Positions 60,993 through 64,000 of a DNA stretch of 64,000 bases are shown one piece after another; the stretch's first letter is position 1; the number at the start of each line of letters is the position of its first letter. Made by a program: the position numbers and the translations under genes. Origin of the DNA: an uncultured Clostridia bacterium (GTDB lineage Bacteria > Bacillota > Clostridia > TANB77 > CAG-508); contig CAKOWZ010000001.1 of the NCBI GenBank assembly GCA_934129745.1, positions 264,812-328,811 on the forward strand, read 5' to 3'. The notes below the pieces were generated by a model. The model saw only the letters and a list, made by a program, of their open reading frames with translations. It did not search any database and was not told the origin of the DNA.

Positions 60993-62807
60993 ATGAATTA
61001 TTTCTTAGAAAAGTTAGAACAAGTAAAACAAGATAGTTTACAATATAAAGCATACAAATCAAATAATAATACAGTTGTTATTGCTGGACCTGGAAGTGGA
61101 AAAACTACTGTTTTGACATTAAAAATAATGAGATTATTGAATCAATCAATTAATAAGCCGAGAGGACTAGCTTGTTTAACATATAATAATGAAGCTGTAA
61201 GAGAATTTAAAGATAAATTAGATTTAATGGGGTATAAAAAAAGACAAAATGTATTTCTAGGAACTGTTCATTCTTTTTGCATTGCAGAAATACTTGATGT
61301 TTTTGGACCAATATATGATTACAACATAACATATCCTATAAAAATAATATCAGATAATGAAAAGAAAAAATTATTTGAAAGCATAAAAAAAGAGCAAGGG
61401 TATGAACAGAAATTATTTAAGAAAGAGGATATGGACAGAGTTAGAAATTTAAAAATAAGAGGAAAAAGTAGGGTAAGAGTAACAATAGATAAAGATATTC
61501 TAAAAGTTGCAAATGAATATGAAGACAGATTAGAAAAAATGGGAATGATGGATTATGAGAGTATAATTAATTATTCTACAAGAATGATTCAACAACACGA
61601 ATATGTAAGAAAGTGTTTGAGTGCAAAATTTCCATGGATATTAATTGATGAATATCAAGATTTAGGTAAGCCATTACATGAAATGATTTTATCTTTATTT
61701 GAATCTACTGATATAAAAATATTCGCAGTTGGTGATCCAGATCAATCAATTTATAGTTTTTCTGGAGCAATGCCTAATTATTTATTAGAACTTCGCAATA
61801 AAGAGAACGTAGAAGTTATAGAATTAAAGAATAATTATAGAAGTAATCAAGATATAGTTGATGGTTCAGAGACAGTGTTAAATATAACAAGAAATTATAA
61901 TGCAGCTACAAGGAAAGATGAGAAAGCTCAGTTTTATTTTATAACCTGCGAAGAAGATATGAGTCAACAATACGAGTATTGTGCAAAAAGAATAATACCA
62001 TTTTATCAAAAGCAGAAGTTAGAATTAGAAGAAATTGCAATTTTAGTAGGAAACCAATATGAAGCAAAAGAAATGGCAAAGTGCTGTTTACAAAATGATA
62101 TACCATATTATATAGTTAAGCATACTTTTGAAAGAACTGATATTGTAAAATGGCTTGAAAAAATGGCAAGTTGGATAACTGATAAAACAAAAGAATCATT
62201 TGAGGAAATAGCAGAGTTTTATGAAAGATTACTACTATCTAAAAAAGATAAGAAATTTTTTACAGAAACAGAATCGTTGGAGAACAGAAAAAATATATAT
62301 AATGTGCTTGTAGAAAGTATAACAAAAGAAATTAGTTTAAAAGAATGGCTGGAGTACATTATAGAAAAAATAAAATTATATGTACTTTTAAGCGAATCTA
62401 ATATATATCCTGATGAAATAGAAAATATAGATAATTTAATGAAGGAAATTTCGGAAGAGAGTTATAAAAATTATGATATAAAAAGTTTTTCTGATATAGG
62501 AAAACCCAAAAATCAAATAACTATTACAACTAGGCATAGTTCAAAAGGTCTAGAATTCGAAGTTGTTATATTATTAGGAATGGAGGAAGGAAGATTTCCA
62601 GATTATAGAAAGATAAATAATATAGAGGAGTTACAAGAAGAAAACAGACTATGTTTTGTTTCAGTAAGCAGAGCTAAGTCTACTTGTATACTAATGCGTT
62701 CAAAATATAATAACATTAAAAAGAAAGATGGTACGATATGGCATAAGGAGATGGAAGAATCAAGATACTGGACACAGTTAAAAGAAAAATATGGAAAAGA
62801 CAAATAA
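60993..62807 (+). CDS. UvrD/Rep-like helicase, GajB-like
   Basis: A superfamily 1 DNA helicase of 604 residues: AGPGSGKTTVLTLKI (motif I), GLACLTYNNEAVREF (Ia), ILIDEYQDLGKP (II), AVGDPDQSIYSFSGA (III), ELKNNYRS (IV), TTRHSSKGLEFEVVILLGMEEGRFPD (V) and NRLCFVSVSRAKSTCILMRS (VI). In Gabija, GajB senses nucleotide depletion or DNA ends and acts with GajA; known examples are about 494 residues. Its position directly after an OLD nuclease gives the pair its meaning; alone it could be a repair helicase. GAGGT in the end of the nuclease gene serves as ribosome site. Confidence 0.85.
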   Translation: MNYFLEKLEQVKQDSLQYKAYKSNNNTVVIAGPGSGKTTVLTLKIMRLLNQSINKPRGLACLTYNNEAVREFKDKLDLMGYKKRQNVFLGTVHSFCIAEILDVFGPIYDYNITYPIKIISDNEKKKLFESIKKEQGYEQKLFKKEDMDRVRNLKIRGKSRVRVTIDKDILKVANEYEDRLEKMGMMDYESIINYSTRMIQQHEYVRKCLSAKFPWILIDEYQDLGKPLHEMILSLFESTDIKIFAVGDPDQSIYSFSGAMPNYLLELRNKENVEVIELKNNYRSNQDIVDGSETVLNITRNYNAATRKDEKAQFYFITCEEDMSQQYEYCAKRIIPFYQKQKLELEEIAILVGNQYEAKEMAKCCLQNDIPYYIVKHTFERTDIVKWLEKMASWITDKTKESFEEIAEFYERLLLSKKDKKFFTETESLENRKNIYNVLVESITKEISLKEWLEYIIEKIKLYVLLSESNIYPDEIENIDNLMKEISEESYKNYDIKSFSDIGKPKNQITITTRHSSKGLEFEVVILLGMEEGRFPDYRKINNIEELQEENRLCFVSVSRAKSTCILMRSKYNNIKKKDGTIWHKEMEESRYWTQLKEKYGKDK

Positions 62808-62872
62808 TCTTTTTAATGGTAATTGTTTGAATTGGTAAAACATAATTCAGAAGTATTGAAGAGGATGAAAAT

Positions 62873-63778
62873 ATGAGTAATAATTTAACAAAGCAAAAAA
62901 GTATAGAAAAAGACTTTAATGAAAAATATTTTGATGTTGTATATAAACAGAAACCAAACTATATAAACAGTGGATTGGATATTCCAGATTGTTATATAGA
63001 AGCTAGTGGCACGAAATATGCAGTTGAACTTACAACATATTTTATGCAAGATGATGAAAAGAGAACAGCTATACTAAAAAGAAATATAGCTAAATTACTA
63101 GTAAAAGATAATTGGATATGTGAAGCATATAAACATATTGGAAAAACGAAAAACCAAACAATTTATATTCATTATAGAAAAAAAGAAGACATGATAAATG
63201 ATATACTAAAAGCTAAAGATTATATAAAATATATAACAATAGGGAACAATGACTGGTTTAATAATAAAAAGGAAAACGGAAACATAAGCTGTTATATAAA
63301 TAGTGTTGATAGATATGGGCTAACTCTGGATGAGTTTCTAGAAAATGTTAATTTTATAGAAAGTAATGAAAAAAGTATTAATATAGGATTATTTAATAAA
63401 AAGAATAGAAGTAGTTTTTCAGCAAAATTAGTATATAATAAATATACTATAAATAAAAAAGATAAATGTGTTGATTATTCATATGTATATTGGGAAAATG
63501 ATGAAGAAAAATGTAAGAGTATAAAGAAATCTATAGATAAAAAAATAGATAAATATGCAGAATATAAAAATAAGTTAAAAGAAAACAATGTTTTTTATGA
63601 CAAATATGTATTAATTATATATCCAGAACAATATCCGATAGATATTGAGGATTTCAGTGAGTTATATAATAATCTAAAAAATCAAATAGAGGATTTAAAA
63701 TATGATGAAATTGCTATATTTTTATTTAATAAAATTTTGGTAATAAACAATGCAAAATACATTGTATATGATACTTAA
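62873..63778 (+). CDS. Unknown protein of the defence operon, possible PD-(D/E)xK-like nuclease
   Basis: A 301-residue soluble protein, Lys/Asp/Tyr-rich, without membrane segments. Near the N-terminus, LDIPDCYIEASGTKYAVELT has the spacing of a restriction-endonuclease-fold core (PD, then hydrophobic-Glu-x-Thr instead of Glu-x-Lys), preceded by a helix with KDFNEKYFDVVY. The rest includes IYIHYRKKEDM and VLIIYPEQYPIDIEDFSELY. The nuclease idea rests on one short motif and is weak. It starts 65 bases after the helicase gene behind GAAGAGGATG and ends before a terminator, so it is probably the fourth gene of the operon. I do not recognise a family. Confidence 0.7.
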   Translation: MSNNLTKQKSIEKDFNEKYFDVVYKQKPNYINSGLDIPDCYIEASGTKYAVELTTYFMQDDEKRTAILKRNIAKLLVKDNWICEAYKHIGKTKNQTIYIHYRKKEDMINDILKAKDYIKYITIGNNDWFNNKKENGNISCYINSVDRYGLTLDEFLENVNFIESNEKSINIGLFNKKNRSSFSAKLVYNKYTINKKDKCVDYSYVYWENDEEKCKSIKKSIDKKIDKYAEYKNKLKENNVFYDKYVLIIYPEQYPIDIEDFSELYNNLKNQIEDLKYDEIAIFLFNKILVINNAKYIVYDT

Positions 63779-63813
63779 AAAATATAATAAACATTGAATT
63801 GTTTGCTTTATAG

Positions 63814-63854
63814 AATAAACTTTAAGAATAAAAATCTTAAGGTTTATTTTTTTG
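63814..63854 (+). terminator. Terminator of the defence operon
   Basis: AATAAACTTTAAGA (63814-63827) pairs with TCTTAAGGTTTATT (63835-63848), with one G-T pair, followed by a run of T. The remaining 146 bases to the window end are AT-rich and show no gene. Confidence 0.8.
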
Positions 63855-64000
63855 CCTAATTTTATTACTATAGGCAACTAAAATAGGCTGGAATTTATAT
63901 TTGATGCAAATTATACTAATAAAAGAAAGACCAACTATAAGAAGTCAATAGATTTTTGAAAAAATTTTTAATTTTTTTAGAAATAAAAAAATATACAACA

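Noticed and set aside
1..64000. tRNA genes, rRNA, CRISPR arrays, riboswitches
   Set aside because: No T-loop-like GGTTCRANYCC motifs in a tRNA setting, no regularly spaced repeat arrays, and no recognisable riboswitch core were found by eye; divergent ones could be missed.

Overview
The window is a low-GC (roughly a quarter G+C), gene-dense piece of a Firmicutes chromosome, most likely an uncultured clostridial gut-type bacterium. This rests on the minDE, rodA, smc, SpoVD-like and SpoVB-like genes, a GerS/YdcC-like gene next to mazF, strong AGGAGG ribosome sites, TTG/GTG starts and the absence of any outer-membrane genes. Genus cannot be named from this alone. No tRNA, rRNA or CRISPR was seen. 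All recognised genes read in the standard bacterial code.

Layout. (1) 214-1586: minD and minE, the latter with an unusual lysine-rich, AT-hook-like tail. (2) 1833-9756: an accessory block lying between minE and rodA, genes that are commonly neighbours in clostridia, and bordered on both sides by the same GGGACGCGTCCC palindrome family. It carries a divergent XRE regulator and an operon of an E1/ThiF-like adenylyltransferase, a JAB/MPN-like protein, an 82-residue ubiquitin-fold protein ending in Gly-Gly, a threonine-aldolase-like PLP enzyme and an ATP-grasp ligase. A pyruvate kinase and a repeat protein fused to an amidoligase follow. This is the best candidate in the window for an undescribed system: a sulfur-carrier or conjugation pathway coupled to amide-bond enzymes. 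(3) 9940-32018: mostly housekeeping (rodA, dusB, GerS/YdcC-like, mazF, htrA, rnhB, pyrimidine phosphorylase, SpoVD-like PBP, SpoVB-like flippase, MTA/SAH nucleosidase, smc, ABC transporter, Ca-type P-ATPase), with a foldback element of about 300 bp at 20346-20641.

(4) 33556-48622: a complete exopolysaccharide operon with an initiating sugar transferase, rmlDACB for dTDP-rhamnose, four glycosyltransferases, a Wzy-like polymerase (frameshifted), an ATP-grasp ligase, two DegT-type PLP proteins, an epimerase and a Wzx flippase. It is followed by an LCP-family attachment enzyme with its own promoter. (5) 49956-57758: a giant cyclic beta-1,2-glucan-synthase-like protein whose C-terminus is cut off. 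(6) 58060-63778: a probable defence operon of Fic-domain protein, GajA-like OLD/TOPRIM nuclease, GajB-like UvrD helicase and an unknown protein, behind a promoter framed by two TGTGAAAC...GTTTCACA inverted repeats.

Three genes (15.3, 22.7 and 40.4 kb) are interrupted by single-base frameshifts. They may be real pseudogenes, switchable loci or assembly errors; the sequence alone cannot decide.
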